Shown here: positions 1 through 8,510 of the stretch, piece after piece
Numbering within the stretch: position 1 is the first letter of the stretch
Layout of the letters: each line of letters opens with the position of its first letter
Source of the DNA: JALYYC01 sp039922495
GTDB taxonomy: Bacteria; Chloroflexota; Dormibacteria; CF-121
DNA: 64,000 nt
NCBI GenBank assembly: GCA_039922495.1
Contig: JBDTEO010000013.1
Location: forward strand, 1 to 64,000
Direction: 5' to 3'
Notes under the pieces: model-generated
Database searches by the model: none
Told to the model about the DNA's origin: nothing
The model's input: the letters and a program-made list of their open reading frames with translations, nothing else
Position numbers and translations under genes: made by a program

Positions 1-72
1 GCTGAGCAACTGATTCAACACGAACGCCCGTCGCTGTTCTTTCGTCCCCAAGCTGATCTGCTCCTTTTCCAT
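1..72 (-). CDS. Transposase, N-terminal fragment (cut by window edge)
   Basis: The first 24 codons of a gene read leftwards from ATG at 72 and run off the window edge. The peptide begins MEKEQISLGTKEQRRAFVLN, which resembles the start of helix-turn-helix transposases of the ISNCY/IS481-like type (a KEQRR..VLN opening before the HTH). A polypurine stretch lies at the start itself. The identification rests on a short N-terminus only; the catalytic domain is outside the window. Confidence 0.5.
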   Translation of the reverse strand, partial: MEKEQISLGTKEQRRAFVLNQLLS

Positions 73-120
73 TGGGGGACAGAATCCGCGCACGGCCCGG
101 GGATGTCAAAGTCCGCGCAC
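1..120. mobile_element. Terminal part of an insertion sequence
   Basis: Upstream of the transposase start, two similar blocks end in TCCGCGCAC (85-93 and 112-120), the outer one reading TGTCAAAGTCCGCGCAC. Read outward-in this gives TGTGCGCGGACTTTGACA, which looks like an IS terminal repeat next to an inner copy. The element boundary is therefore probably at about 120-122. The other end, the matching inverted repeat and the target duplication lie outside the window, so the call is partial. Confidence 0.4.
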
Positions 121-143
121 ACCTACACGACGACCGCCGGCGG

Positions 144-173
144 TTGACTTTCTGGCCCGTGACGCGGTAGTGT
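144..173 (+). promoter_or_regulatory. Possible promoter for the ABC-2 exporter operon
   Basis: TTGACT (144-149) and TAGTGT (168-173) are separated by 18 bases, an acceptable -35/-10 pair. It lies just outside the presumed IS end and about 185 bases before the exporter ATPase start, giving a long leader that contains a terminator-like hairpin. The stretch 121-357 otherwise holds no gene that I can see. Confidence 0.3.
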
Positions 174-298
174 ACGAAGGCAATGTGGCGGCGCATCACG
201 GCAGGCGGCATCGTCTTCACCAGGGGCGGAGCCAGCCTTGTTCGGGCCGCACACTATTGAAAGCGACGTAGTCTAGACCCCGTTTCGGACGCTTTCGA

Positions 299-327
299 CC
301 GTGAGGCCCAGGGGCCCACGGTTTTTT
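299..327 (+). terminator. Intrinsic terminator or attenuator in the exporter leader
   Basis: CCGTG-A-GGCC (299-308) can pair with GGCC-CACGG (313-321) in a 9-bp hairpin with one bulged base, followed directly by six T residues (322-327). It sits 30 bases before the exporter ATPase start. A second possible stem, GAAAGCG with CGCTTTC, lies immediately upstream. It may end an upstream transcript or attenuate the exporter operon. Confidence 0.55.
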
Positions 328-357
328 GTTGTTCGGGACATTCAGCGAGGAGACGAA

Positions 358-1194
358 ATGGCGATCGAGGTTTTGGAAGTCAATAGCGACGCGGTCGAGG
401 TGCGCGGCCTCGTCAAGCGCTTTGGCGGGCGTGGTCGCCGCCTTCCCTGGGGAAAGGTCCGGCCAGCCAAGCTCGCCCTCGACAACGTTTCCCTGCAGGT
501 CGCCACCGGAACCATCACCGGCATCCTTGGGGCGAACGGTAGCGGGAAGTCGACGCTGATCCGGATCCTGGCAACCCTGCTGACGCCGGACGGAGGCACC
601 GCCTCGGTTTTTGGCGACGACGTCGTGCGTGACGCGGCGGCGGTACGGCGGCACATCAACCGGGTGTCCGTCGAAGCCTCCTTCTTCAAAGAGATGAGCC
701 CCTGGGAAAACATCCTCTATGCCGCCAGGCTTTACGGGAGCGGCGGCGATGGGACGCGGCAGCGCGTGGAAACGATCCTGGAGCGGCTCGGGCTTCCGCT
801 GGACACGCTCGACAAGCCGATGAAGCAGCTCTCCCGGGGCCAGCAGCAGAAGGTGGCGATCGCCAGGAGCTTTTTGACGTCGCCGTCGCTGCTCCTCATG
901 GACGAGCCCACCACCGGACTCGACCCACGGTCGAAGCGCGAGGTCCAGGACCTGGTGAGCTCGATCCGTCGCGATCGAGCCGCCACCGTGCTGCTCTGCA
1001 CCCACGACCTGCAGGAGGCGGAGGTCCTCTGTGACCGCGTGATCGTGATCGATCGTGGCCGGGTGCTCGCCCAGGGCACCCCCGCCGAGCTGATCCAACG
1101 GCATGCCGGGATTGATGGCGGCACGCTCGAGGACGCCTTTATGCAATTGACGGGCAAGCGACTCGCCGAGGACGAGGAGGAGAAAGAAGAATGA
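358..1194 (+). CDS. ABC exporter ATP-binding subunit
   Basis: A 278-residue ABC ATPase. Walker A is GANGSGKST (about 58-66), the signature is LSRGQQQKV, Walker B is LLLMDEPTTGLD, and the switch histidine is in CTHD. It ends in a Glu-rich tail. ATG 358 is preferred over the in-frame GTG at 301 because a GAGGAG Shine-Dalgarno sits just before it and because 301 falls inside the terminator hairpin. The gene overlaps the next by ATGA, so the two are one exporter. ABC-2 exporters with separate ATPases move drugs, lipids or glycans; the substrate cannot be told from sequence. Confidence 0.9.
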   Translation: MAIEVLEVNSDAVEVRGLVKRFGGRGRRLPWGKVRPAKLALDNVSLQVATGTITGILGANGSGKSTLIRILATLLTPDGGTASVFGDDVVRDAAAVRRHINRVSVEASFFKEMSPWENILYAARLYGSGGDGTRQRVETILERLGLPLDTLDKPMKQLSRGQQQKVAIARSFLTSPSLLLMDEPTTGLDPRSKREVQDLVSSIRRDRAATVLLCTHDLQEAEVLCDRVIVIDRGRVLAQGTPAELIQRHAGIDGGTLEDAFMQLTGKRLAEDEEEKEE

Positions 1195-2027
1195 TCGCGA
1201 CATCCTTGCGGTTCGAGTCCAACGCCTTCTGGGGCTTCGTCGAGCGGCAGAAGAACCTGTACCGGCGCTACTGGGTCTGGGAGGCGGTCTTCCTCCTCTA
1301 CAACCTCGTCAGCGTGCTCAGCATCGGCTATTTGGCGTCGGGGCTCTCCTCGATCGGCCTTGGCCAATCGGCTGCCAGCCTCCAACAGGCGCAGCTGTAC
1401 CTTCTCGTGGGCGCCTTGCTCTGGACCTACCTCTCGATGGTCTTCTTCGAGATTGCCTTTGCCATCTCCTGGGAGCGATGGGAGGGAACGATCGAGTACA
1501 CGTTTATGGCGCCGATCCGGCGGGTTACCCACCTGCTCGGCATCTGCGCCGCGTCCCTGATGTACGGGATCGCGCGCGCCGCGATCATCGGGTTTAGCCT
1601 GATCTTCCTCTTCAGGCTGGACCTCTCGCACGCCAATTACCTGGCTGCGCTCGCGATCTTCGCCGCGGCCACCGTCGCCCTGCTCGGGGTCGGCATCTTC
1701 ACCTCGATCCTGCCCCTCCTCTCACCGGAAAAAGGGGACCAGCTCGCGTACGCGGTGCAGGGGGTCCTGCTGCTCATCTCGGGCGTCTACTACCCGATCA
1801 CGGTGCTGCCGCTCCCGCTGCACCTTGCCGGTATCCTGTCGCCGCTGACGTATACCCTGGCCGGCGTGCGCGACGCCCTGTTGCATGGCCAGTCCCTGGC
1901 CGGGTCACTACCCGAGATCGGGATTCTCCTGCTGATGGGCGCCGTCCTGGTGCCGGCCGCGCTCTGGTGCTTTAGCCGCGCGGAGATCCGGGCCAAACGG
2001 CTCGGCCTGCTGAAGCGGAGCGGTTAG
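1191..2027 (+). CDS. ABC-2 type exporter permease
   Basis: A 278-residue membrane protein with about six hydrophobic segments in the typical ABC-2 permease layout: a cytoplasmic N-terminus, a first membrane segment near 25-50, a paired block in the middle, and a conserved Y-P-I turn (GVYYPITVLP) before the last segments. The start ATG overlaps the ATPase stop (ATGA) and is preceded by GGAGGAGAAAGAAG. It pairs with the ATPase as a two-gene exporter. The closest generic family is the NodJ/DrrB-like ABC-2 permeases; substrate unknown. Confidence 0.85.
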   Translation: MIATSLRFESNAFWGFVERQKNLYRRYWVWEAVFLLYNLVSVLSIGYLASGLSSIGLGQSAASLQQAQLYLLVGALLWTYLSMVFFEIAFAISWERWEGTIEYTFMAPIRRVTHLLGICAASLMYGIARAAIIGFSLIFLFRLDLSHANYLAALAIFAAATVALLGVGIFTSILPLLSPEKGDQLAYAVQGVLLLISGVYYPITVLPLPLHLAGILSPLTYTLAGVRDALLHGQSLAGSLPEIGILLLMGAVLVPAALWCFSRAEIRAKRLGLLKRSG

Positions 2028-2039
2028 CGCCGGCTACGC

Positions 2040-2738
2040 CTAATAGATGAAGCCCAGGATGCCGGACATCGAGGTGATGGTCCGGTAGTCGACCTTGCCC
2101 CAGCCGCCGCCGGAACCGTACCAGTTCATCTCCGAGACCACGAATGATCCATTGGCGTTGACCGACTCGACGTAGGCGACGTGGCCACTGACGGCGGAGG
2201 CGCCGGCCATGCCAGCTCCCATCACCATGATCGCTCCCGCCCTCGGGGTCGAGCCCTCTGGGAAGCCATAGGCGCGCGCCATCGACCACCACTGGTAGGC
2301 CATGCCGTGCCAGGGGATGTATCGCTTGTGGGACGCCCACCAGGTGCAGTAGCCGTAGGCATACCCGGCGCTGTTCCCGGCTGCGGCGGAAACCGGCGCT
2401 GCCGGCGCAACCGGCCGAGCCGTCGCCGCGACCGTGACCCGGCGTGCCCTGGTCGAGGGCTGAACCGACGGCTTCGCGACGGCGACCACCGTAGCCTGTT
2501 TCAGGGCGGCCAGCAGTGCCCGCTCGGCGGCCCGCTCGTCATGGGGCGGAGTCCGCTCGTCCACGGCCGTGCCCGAACTGGAATTCACCGAGGGGACCGA
2601 GCTCGAGATCGTCAGGGTCGAGGCGGCTGAGGTCGCCATCACCGCCGGCGGCTGCGAGCCGACGGCGCCAACGCCCAGCACGAAGATCACGCTGCCGCCC
2701 GCCGTGTGCCGCAAGGCGCGGCCCAAGTTATAGATCAT
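2040..2738 (-). CDS. Secreted CHAP-domain cell-wall hydrolase
   Basis: A 232-residue protein with a hydrophobic N-terminal segment (about 13-30), an Ala/Ser/Thr/Pro-rich linker, and a C-terminal CHAP domain of about 110 residues. The catalytic Cys is in YGYCTWWA and the His in SGHVAYVE, followed by the usual SEMNW motif. CHAP domains cleave peptidoglycan peptide bonds, so the enzyme probably acts outside the membrane in wall remodelling. GGAGG lies 9 bases before the ATG. It ends 12 bases from the convergent permease gene. A strong promoter and a structured leader lie upstream (2778-2879). Confidence 0.88.
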   Translation of the reverse strand: MIYNLGRALRHTAGGSVIFVLGVGAVGSQPPAVMATSAASTLTISSSVPSVNSSSGTAVDERTPPHDERAAERALLAALKQATVVAVAKPSVQPSTRARRVTVAATARPVAPAAPVSAAAGNSAGYAYGYCTWWASHKRYIPWHGMAYQWWSMARAYGFPEGSTPRAGAIMVMGAGMAGASAVSGHVAYVESVNANGSFVVSEMNWYGSGGGWGKVDYRTITSMSGILGFIY

Positions 2739-2777
2739 GCTCCAACCTTCCTCCCTTCGTTGGATCAGTCAGTCGAT

Positions 2778-2842
2778 GGTCGGTAATGCTTGTTGGGGAC
2801 GGTGAGTTTTTATGACAGCTCGAACCGTAGATGTAACCGACC
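2778..2842 (-). promoter_or_regulatory. Structured 5' leader of the CHAP gene, candidate cis-acting RNA
   Basis: The predicted transcript has a leader of roughly 105 bases. GGTCGGT (plus-strand 2778-2784) is perfectly complementary to ACCGACC (2836-2842), closing a domain of about 65 bases with a possible nested ACGGT/ACCGT stem. Actinobacterial genes for CHAP and NlpC proteins often carry c-di-AMP (ydaO) riboswitches, but I cannot match the ydaO consensus here. The structure is seen; the function is inference. Confidence 0.35.
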
Positions 2843-2851
2843 GTGGTCCAC

Positions 2852-2879
2852 CCTATACAAGTCGCGCAGTCCCTGTCAA
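2852..2879 (-). promoter_or_regulatory. Strong promoter for the CHAP gene
   Basis: On the minus strand a perfect TTGACA (plus 2874-2879) is followed after 16 bases by TATAGG (2852-2857). It is the only full-consensus -35 next to a good -10 box that I noticed in the window. It fires away from the epimerase gene. Confidence 0.6.
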
Positions 2880-2935
2880 GTCGGGGCCTCGGAACCCCAA
2901 AGCCCCGAATGCGGGGGCGGCCGGCCAACCCGCCG

Positions 2936-2941
2936 TAGAAT
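2936..2941 (+). promoter_or_regulatory. -10 box, leaderless start of the epimerase operon
   Basis: TAGAAT ends 6 bases before ATG 2948. Transcription starting about 7 bases after a -10 box would begin at the start codon itself, so the mRNA is predicted to be leaderless; there is no Shine-Dalgarno. Confidence 0.5.
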
Positions 2942-2947
2942 CAAGCC

Positions 2948-3364
2948 ATGTTGAGCCGGATCGACCACGTCGGGATCGCGGTTCGAGACCTCGACCAGGC
3001 GATCCAGGTATATGAACGCCGGCTTGGATTGCGCGCCAGCGGCCGTGAGCGGCTGGAGCAGGAAGGGATCGAGATCGCCATGATCCCGATCGGGGAGAGC
3101 CGGCTCGAGCTGATCAGCCCGATCAACCCGGAGTCCAAGGTCGTCAAGTTCCTCCAGGACCGCGGCGAAGCGGTGCACCACGTCGCCTATGCCACCGAAG
3201 ACGTCACCGCCTCGCTCCGGCAGGCCGGCTCCGCCGGCGCGCAGTTGCTGGACGAGACCGCTCGCCCGGGCGCGCATGGTACCGCGATCGGCTTCGTGCA
3301 CCCGAAAAGTGTTTGCGGCGTCCTCACCGAATTCGTCCAGGCCGATGGCCACTCCGGCGTCTGA
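2948..3364 (+). CDS. mce: Methylmalonyl-CoA epimerase
   Basis: A 138-residue VOC-fold protein. It interconverts (S)- and (R)-methylmalonyl-CoA. The metal-binding pattern of the family is visible: IDHVGIAV near the N-terminus, VHHVAYAT in the middle, and a C-terminal LTEFVQ glutamate. The length is normal for the family. It overlaps the next gene, the mutase large subunit, by 20 bases, which supports the assignment over other VOC enzymes. It is the first gene of the propionate-to-succinate operon and appears to be translated from a leaderless mRNA. Confidence 0.92.
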   Translation: MLSRIDHVGIAVRDLDQAIQVYERRLGLRASGRERLEQEGIEIAMIPIGESRLELISPINPESKVVKFLQDRGEAVHHVAYATEDVTASLRQAGSAGAQLLDETARPGAHGTAIGFVHPKSVCGVLTEFVQADGHSGV

Positions 3365-4943
3365 GCCGGCGCCGGAACCAACCGAGCCCGCCACTCACAG
3401 CGGCATTCCGCTGAAGCCGGTGTACACGGGGGCGGACGCCGGGCCGGAGGCGCCGCCGCCCGGCGCGTACCCCTTCACCCGCGGCATCTACCCGGACATG
3501 TACCGGTCACGGCTGTGGACCATCCGCCAGTATGCCGGGTTTGGCTCCGCCGCCGAGACCAACCGTCGGTTTCGCATGCTGCTCGAGCGGGGGCAAACCG
3601 GCCTTTCGGTCGCCTTTGACCTGCCGACCCAGATCGGCCACGACGCCGATGCGCCGATCGCGAAGGGGGAGGTCGGCAAAGTCGGGGTCTCGATCTCGTC
3701 GCTCAAGGACATGGAGCTGCTTTTTGACCAGATTCCGCTCGACCGGGTGAGCACCTCGATGACGATCAACGCCCCGGCAGCCCTGCTGCTCCTGCTCTAT
3801 GAGCTGGTGGCCGAGCGCCAGGGGGTCGGCGGGCGGCAGCTCAACGGGACCGTCCAGAACGACATCTTGAAGGAGTACGCGGCCCGCGGGACGTACATCT
3901 TTCCGCCGCGTCCGTCGATGCGGTTGACCACCGACCTGTTCGCCTATTGCAACGAGCGCCTCCCCAACTGGAACACGATTTCCATCTCGGGGTATCACCT
4001 GCGGGAGGCGGGAGCGACCGCCGTCCAGGAACTCGGCTTCACCATGGCCCACGCGATCGCGTACGTGGAAGCCGCCCAGGCGGCGGGCCTCGACCCGGCG
4101 CAGTTCGCGCCGAGGCTGTCCTTCTTCTTTGCCGTCTTTTCCGATTTCTTCGAGGAGGTGGCAAAATTCCGGGCCGCCCGGCGGCTCTGGGCGTCGCTGG
4201 TGCGGGACCGGTTCCAGGTCCGCGATGGGCGCGCCCAGACGCTGCGATTCCACACCCAGACCGGTGGCAGCACGCTGACCGCGCAGCAACCGCACAACAA
4301 CATCGTCCGGGTGGCGCTCCAGGCGATGAGCGCCGTCCTGGGCGGCACCCAGAGCCTGCACGCGAACTCATTCGACGAGGCGCTTGGCCTCCCGTCGGAG
4401 GCGGCGGCGACCCTGTCGGTTCGAACGCAGCAGATCATCGCGCACGAGACCAACGTGCCCAGCGTCGCCGATCCGCTGGGCGGGAGTTACCTGGTCGAGG
4501 CGCTGACCACCGATCTGGAGGCCGGCGCGCGGGCCTTGATCGACCAGGTCGAGCGCCAGGGCGGGGCGATCGCGGCGATCGAATCCGGATTCACCCAGGG
4601 CGCCATCCAGGAAAGTGCCTACCGGCAGCAACAGGCGATCGAGGACGGCCGGCGGGTGGTGGTTGGCGTGAACCGCTTTACGGGGAACGATCCGCCCCTC
4701 CCGGTCGCCAAGGTGAGCCCCCGGCACGAGGCGGAGCAGCGGGCCTCGCTCGCTGCGTTGCGCTCGGCCCGCGACCAGGCCGCCGTTGACCGGCTGCTGG
4801 CGCAGGTCGGGGAAACGGCTCGGGGTCGTGACAACCTGTTAAAGCCGATTCGAGAGGCGCTGCGTGCCTATGCCACCATAGGTGAGGTGTGTGGCGTTCT
4901 GCGAGAGGTCTTCGGGGAGTACCGACCCGGGTTCTCCGCCTGA
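3345..4943 (+). CDS. mcmA: Methylmalonyl-CoA mutase large (substrate-binding) subunit, Tyr type
   Basis: A 532-residue acyl-CoA mutase TIM-barrel subunit. It rearranges (R)-methylmalonyl-CoA to succinyl-CoA together with a separate B12-binding subunit. WTIRQYAGFG contains Tyr63, aligned with the catalytic Tyr89 of the Propionibacterium enzyme, and PSMR contains Arg193, aligned with Arg207 that binds the substrate carboxylate. Both residues favour methylmalonyl-CoA. ATG 3345 lies inside mce and gives the usual short N-terminal extension. No B12 domain is fused or adjacent; the only one in the window is at 21955. The downstream carboxylase start overlaps the stop (TGATG). Confidence 0.92.
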   Translation: MATPASEPAPEPTEPATHSGIPLKPVYTGADAGPEAPPPGAYPFTRGIYPDMYRSRLWTIRQYAGFGSAAETNRRFRMLLERGQTGLSVAFDLPTQIGHDADAPIAKGEVGKVGVSISSLKDMELLFDQIPLDRVSTSMTINAPAALLLLLYELVAERQGVGGRQLNGTVQNDILKEYAARGTYIFPPRPSMRLTTDLFAYCNERLPNWNTISISGYHLREAGATAVQELGFTMAHAIAYVEAAQAAGLDPAQFAPRLSFFFAVFSDFFEEVAKFRAARRLWASLVRDRFQVRDGRAQTLRFHTQTGGSTLTAQQPHNNIVRVALQAMSAVLGGTQSLHANSFDEALGLPSEAAATLSVRTQQIIAHETNVPSVADPLGGSYLVEALTTDLEAGARALIDQVERQGGAIAAIESGFTQGAIQESAYRQQQAIEDGRRVVVGVNRFTGNDPPLPVAKVSPRHEAEQRASLAALRSARDQAAVDRLLAQVGETARGRDNLLKPIREALRAYATIGEVCGVLREVFGEYRPGFSA

Positions 4944-6496
4944 TGCCGACCCCGTCGGAGCGCCAGGTCAACGAGCTCCGTAAGCGAAAGTACGACGCCA
5001 TGCACCGTGGCGGCGACCCCGACTCAAAGCAACACCCGAAGGGCAAGCTGACCGCGAGGGAGCGGATCGAGCTCCTCTGCGACCCGGGATCGTTCACCGA
5101 GCTTGACGCGCTCGCCGTGCACCGGACCGAGGCCTTTGGCATGGGCGAGCGGAAGGTTCCGGGCGACGGCGTGGTCACCGGTTCCGGCACAATCGACGGA
5201 CGGGATGTCTTCGTCTTTGCCCACGACGCCAGCGTCTTTGGGGGATCGCTGGGCGAGGTGTTTGCGGAAAAGGTCTGTAAGGTCATGGACCTGGCGGTCC
5301 GCGTCGGCCGGCCCTGCATCGGGATCAACGATTCGGGAGGCGCCCGGATCCAGGAGGGCGTCGTGAGCCTCGCCGGGTACGCCGACATCTTCTACCGCAA
5401 TGTCCAGTCCTCCGGCGTGGTGCCCCAGATCTCGGTGATCGTCGGGCCGTGCACCGGCGGGGCGGTCTACTCGCCCGCCATCACCGACTTCATCTTCATG
5501 GTCGAGCACCTCGGCTACATGTTCATCACCGGTCCTGAGGTGATCCGGGTGACGACCGGGGAGCAGGTCGGCTTCGACGAGCTCGGCGGGGCCCGGGTCC
5601 ACAACGTCAAGAGCGGCGTGGCGCACTTCCTCGCCGCCGCCGAGCCGGAGGCCTTTGCCTCGGTGCGCCGGCTCCTGTCCTATCTGCCCGGGAGCAACCG
5701 GGAACGCCCGCCGGCGATCAAGTCCCTGGACGATCCGCAGCGCCGTGATCCGGCGCTCCAGGCCCTGATCCCGGAAAACCCGCAGCAGCCCTACGACATA
5801 AAGGCGGCGATCGAGGCCGTGGTCGACCAGGGGAGCTTCCTGGAGGTCCAGGAACATTTCGCGCAGAACCTGGTGATCGGCCTGGCGCGGCTCGATGGCG
5901 TCGTCGTCGGGATCGTCGGGAACCAGCCGCGCATCCTGGCGGGCGCGCTCGATATCAGCGCCTCGGTCAAGGGGGCGCGCTTCGTCCGATTCTGCGACGC
6001 CTTCAATATCCCGCTGGTCACCTTCGTCGACGTGCCGGGCTTCCTGCCCGGGACGGCCCAGGAGTACAACGGCATCATCCGGCACGGCGCCAAGCTGCTC
6101 TACGCCTTTGCTGAGGCCACGGTCCCGAAGCTCACCGTGATCACGCGCAAGGCCTACGGCGGCGCCTATGACGTGATGGCCTCGAAACACATCGGGGCGG
6201 ACTTCAATTACGCCTGGCCGACGGCCGAGATCGCCGTGATGGGGCCGCAGGCCGCCGTCAACATCATCTTCAAGCGGGAGCTCGCGGCCGCCGCCGACCC
6301 GGCTCAGCGCGCGGAGCAACTGGTTGACGACTACAAGGAGCGGTTCGCCAGTCCGTACGTGGCCGCGGAGCGAGGCTACCTCGATGATGTCATCGAGCCG
6401 CAGGACACCCGCCCGACCCTGATCCGCTGCCTGCGACTCCTGCGGGAGAAGCGTGTCGAGCGCCCCAAGCGCCGCCATGGGAACATCCCCTTGTGA
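4943..6496 (+). CDS. pccB: Propionyl-CoA carboxylase beta subunit (carboxyltransferase)
   Basis: A 517-residue acyl-CoA carboxylase carboxyltransferase. It moves the carboxyl group from biotin to propionyl-CoA. N-terminal and C-terminal crotonase-fold halves are seen, with the oxyanion-forming motifs NDSGGARIQEG and, in the second half, RKAYGGAYDVM. The length is typical. ATG 4943 overlaps the mutase stop and avoids an upstream in-frame ATG at 4889 inside the mutase. The neighbours (epimerase, mutase, succinyl-CoA synthetase) fit propionyl-CoA as substrate. The biotin carboxylase/BCCP alpha subunit is not in the window. Confidence 0.93.
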   Translation: MPTPSERQVNELRKRKYDAMHRGGDPDSKQHPKGKLTARERIELLCDPGSFTELDALAVHRTEAFGMGERKVPGDGVVTGSGTIDGRDVFVFAHDASVFGGSLGEVFAEKVCKVMDLAVRVGRPCIGINDSGGARIQEGVVSLAGYADIFYRNVQSSGVVPQISVIVGPCTGGAVYSPAITDFIFMVEHLGYMFITGPEVIRVTTGEQVGFDELGGARVHNVKSGVAHFLAAAEPEAFASVRRLLSYLPGSNRERPPAIKSLDDPQRRDPALQALIPENPQQPYDIKAAIEAVVDQGSFLEVQEHFAQNLVIGLARLDGVVVGIVGNQPRILAGALDISASVKGARFVRFCDAFNIPLVTFVDVPGFLPGTAQEYNGIIRHGAKLLYAFAEATVPKLTVITRKAYGGAYDVMASKHIGADFNYAWPTAEIAVMGPQAAVNIIFKRELAAAADPAQRAEQLVDDYKERFASPYVAAERGYLDDVIEPQDTRPTLIRCLRLLREKRVERPKRRHGNIPL

Positions 6497-7617
6497 AGTT
6501 TCTCGAGTACCAGGTCAAAGACCGGTTTCGCGCGGCCGGCATCCCCGTCCCGGATGGCCGCCTGGCCCGCACCCCCGATGAGGCGGCGCTGGCGGCCGGC
6601 TCGCTCGGCGCCATCGCGGTCAAGGCCCAGGTCCCGGTCGGCGGGCGTGGCAAGGCCGGCGGCATCAAGCTGGCGAAGACCCCAGCCGACGCCAAGCGGG
6701 TCGCGGGCGAGATCCTCGGGATGACGATCAAGGGCTTTACGGTCAAAGAGGTGCTCTGCGAAACGGCGCAGGAGATCACCCGCGAGCTCTACCTCGGGCT
6801 CACGCTCGATCGCGACGCCCGAAAGCCGGTCATCATCCTGAGTGCGCAGGGCGGCATGGAGATCGAAGAGGTGGCGGAGACGCATCCGGACGCGATTGCC
6901 CGGCTGTACCCGGATCCCTGGCGAGGCTCGCTTGCCTTCGAGGTTCGCGACCTGATCTTTCGGGCGGGCCTCGGGCCGATGCAGGCGCAGCTGGCCCCGG
7001 TGGTCGGCAAGTTATTCAACCTGGCCCGCAGCCTTGACGCCCTCACCATCGAGATCAATCCCCTGGCGATGACGCGCGATGGCGGCCTGGTGGCCGCCGA
7101 CGGCAAGCTCGAGATCGACGACAACGCCATCTACCGCCACAAGGACCTGCACGGCGCCGAGGAGTTCGACGAGGATCCGCTCGAAGCCGAGGCGATGCGC
7201 CGCAAGCTCACCTACGTCCGGTTGGACGGATCGATCGGCGTGATCGGGAACGGCGCCGGCCTGGTGATGAACACCCTGGACCTGGTGCAGCGGGAAGGGG
7301 GGAAGGCGGCGAACTTCCTCGACATCGGCGGTGGGGCCAAAGCGGAGGTGGTCCACAGCGCCCTGGAGCTGCTGGCGGGGGACCCGCACGTCAAGGGCAT
7401 CCTGATCAACATCTTCGGTGGGATCACCCGGGGCGACGAAGTCGCCAAGGGCATCATCGACGCCTCGCGCGACCTGAACCTGAAACTGCCCCTGGTGGTG
7501 CGGATGACCGGGACCCGCGAGGAAGAGGGACGCCAGATGCTTGCCGCGGCCGGGATCGCCCCCGAGGCCACCGCGACGGCCGCGGCTCGCAAGATCGTCG
7601 AGCTGGCGAGCCGATGA
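6493..7617 (+). CDS. sucC: Succinyl-CoA synthetase (ADP-forming) beta subunit
   Basis: A 374-residue ATP-grasp protein starting MKFLEYQVKDRFRAAGIPVPDG. It binds the nucleotide and, with SucD, converts succinyl-CoA to succinate with substrate-level phosphorylation. Conserved features are VKAQVPVGGRGKAGGIKLA, the IEINPLA motif and the C-terminal GGITRGDEVAKGI loop that meets SucD. GTG 6493 overlaps the carboxylase stop (GTGA). In this operon it captures the energy of the propionate pathway product. Confidence 0.95.
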   Translation: MKFLEYQVKDRFRAAGIPVPDGRLARTPDEAALAAGSLGAIAVKAQVPVGGRGKAGGIKLAKTPADAKRVAGEILGMTIKGFTVKEVLCETAQEITRELYLGLTLDRDARKPVIILSAQGGMEIEEVAETHPDAIARLYPDPWRGSLAFEVRDLIFRAGLGPMQAQLAPVVGKLFNLARSLDALTIEINPLAMTRDGGLVAADGKLEIDDNAIYRHKDLHGAEEFDEDPLEAEAMRRKLTYVRLDGSIGVIGNGAGLVMNTLDLVQREGGKAANFLDIGGGAKAEVVHSALELLAGDPHVKGILINIFGGITRGDEVAKGIIDASRDLNLKLPLVVRMTGTREEEGRQMLAAAGIAPEATATAAARKIVELASR

Positions 7618-8510
7618 GCATTTTGATCTCGAGGCACAGCCGGGTCCTGGTCCAGGGGCTCACCGGGCGGGAGGGCAGCTTTCATACGGAGGCGATGAAG
7701 GCGTATGGCACCAAGGTGGTCGCGGGCGTCAGCCCCGGCAAAGGCGGGACCTCGCATCTCGACATCCCGATCTACGACACTGTCAAGGACGCGAAGGCCG
7801 CGACGCACGCGGATGTGAGCGGGATCTTCGTGCCGGCCCCGTTCGCGGCCGACGCGATCATGGAAGCCGCCGCGGCGGGCATCGGGCTGATCATCTGCAT
7901 CACCGAGGGGATTCCGCTTTACGACATGGTGCGAGCCCGCGCCTTCGTCGAGGACGCCGGGGTTCGCCTGGTCGGACCGAACTGTCCCGGGCTGGTGACG
8001 GCGGGGCAGGCGAAGGTGGGCATCATTCCCAATCACATCAACAAGGAAGGGTCCGTGGGCATCGTCTCGCGCAGCGGCACCCTGACCTATGAGGTCATCC
8101 AGGGCTTGAGCCAGGCGGGAGTCGGCCAGAGCACGTCGGTCGGGATCGGCGGCGATCCGATCCTCGGTCTCTCCTTCCGCGAGGTGCTCAGTCTCTTTAA
8201 GACCGATGCTCAGACCCGCGCCGTCGTCATGATCGGCGAGATCGGCGGCAGTGACGAGGAGCGCGCGGCGGAGGAGGTGATCGGCCCCGGCTTCGGCAAG
8301 CCGGTGATCGGCTTCATCAGTGGCCGCACGGCGCCGCCCGGCAAGCGGATGGGCCACGCCGGCGCCATCATCTCGGGGAATAAAGGGACGGCCGGCTCGA
8401 AGGTCGAGGCCCTGTCGAAGGCCGGCGCGCAGGTGTGCGACACCATCGAGGAGGTAGTCGGTGCGGCGGCGGCCGCCGTCGGGCAGGCAACCACGACCGG
8501 CCGGCATTAA
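7614..8510 (+). CDS. sucD: Succinyl-CoA synthetase alpha subunit
   Basis: A 298-residue CoA-binding subunit of normal length. The N-terminal Rossmann domain has VQGLTGREGSFH, and the phosphohistidine is in GHAGAIIS near the C-terminus. ATG 7614 overlaps the sucC stop (ATGA). The gene closes the propionate operon; its TAA stop shares its last A with a proposed ATC start of the next gene at 8510. Confidence 0.95.
   Translation: MSILISRHSRVLVQGLTGREGSFHTEAMKAYGTKVVAGVSPGKGGTSHLDIPIYDTVKDAKAATHADVSGIFVPAPFAADAIMEAAAAGIGLIICITEGIPLYDMVRARAFVEDAGVRLVGPNCPGLVTAGQAKVGIIPNHINKEGSVGIVSRSGTLTYEVIQGLSQAGVGQSTSVGIGGDPILGLSFREVLSLFKTDAQTRAVVMIGEIGGSDEERAAEEVIGPGFGKPVIGFISGRTAPPGKRMGHAGAIISGNKGTAGSKVEALSKAGAQVCDTIEEVVGAAAAAVGQATTTGRH

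Noticed and set aside
2739..2850. ydaO (c-di-AMP) riboswitch upstream of the CHAP gene
   Set aside because: The context fits but I cannot find the conserved core of that riboswitch; kept only as an unnamed structured leader.
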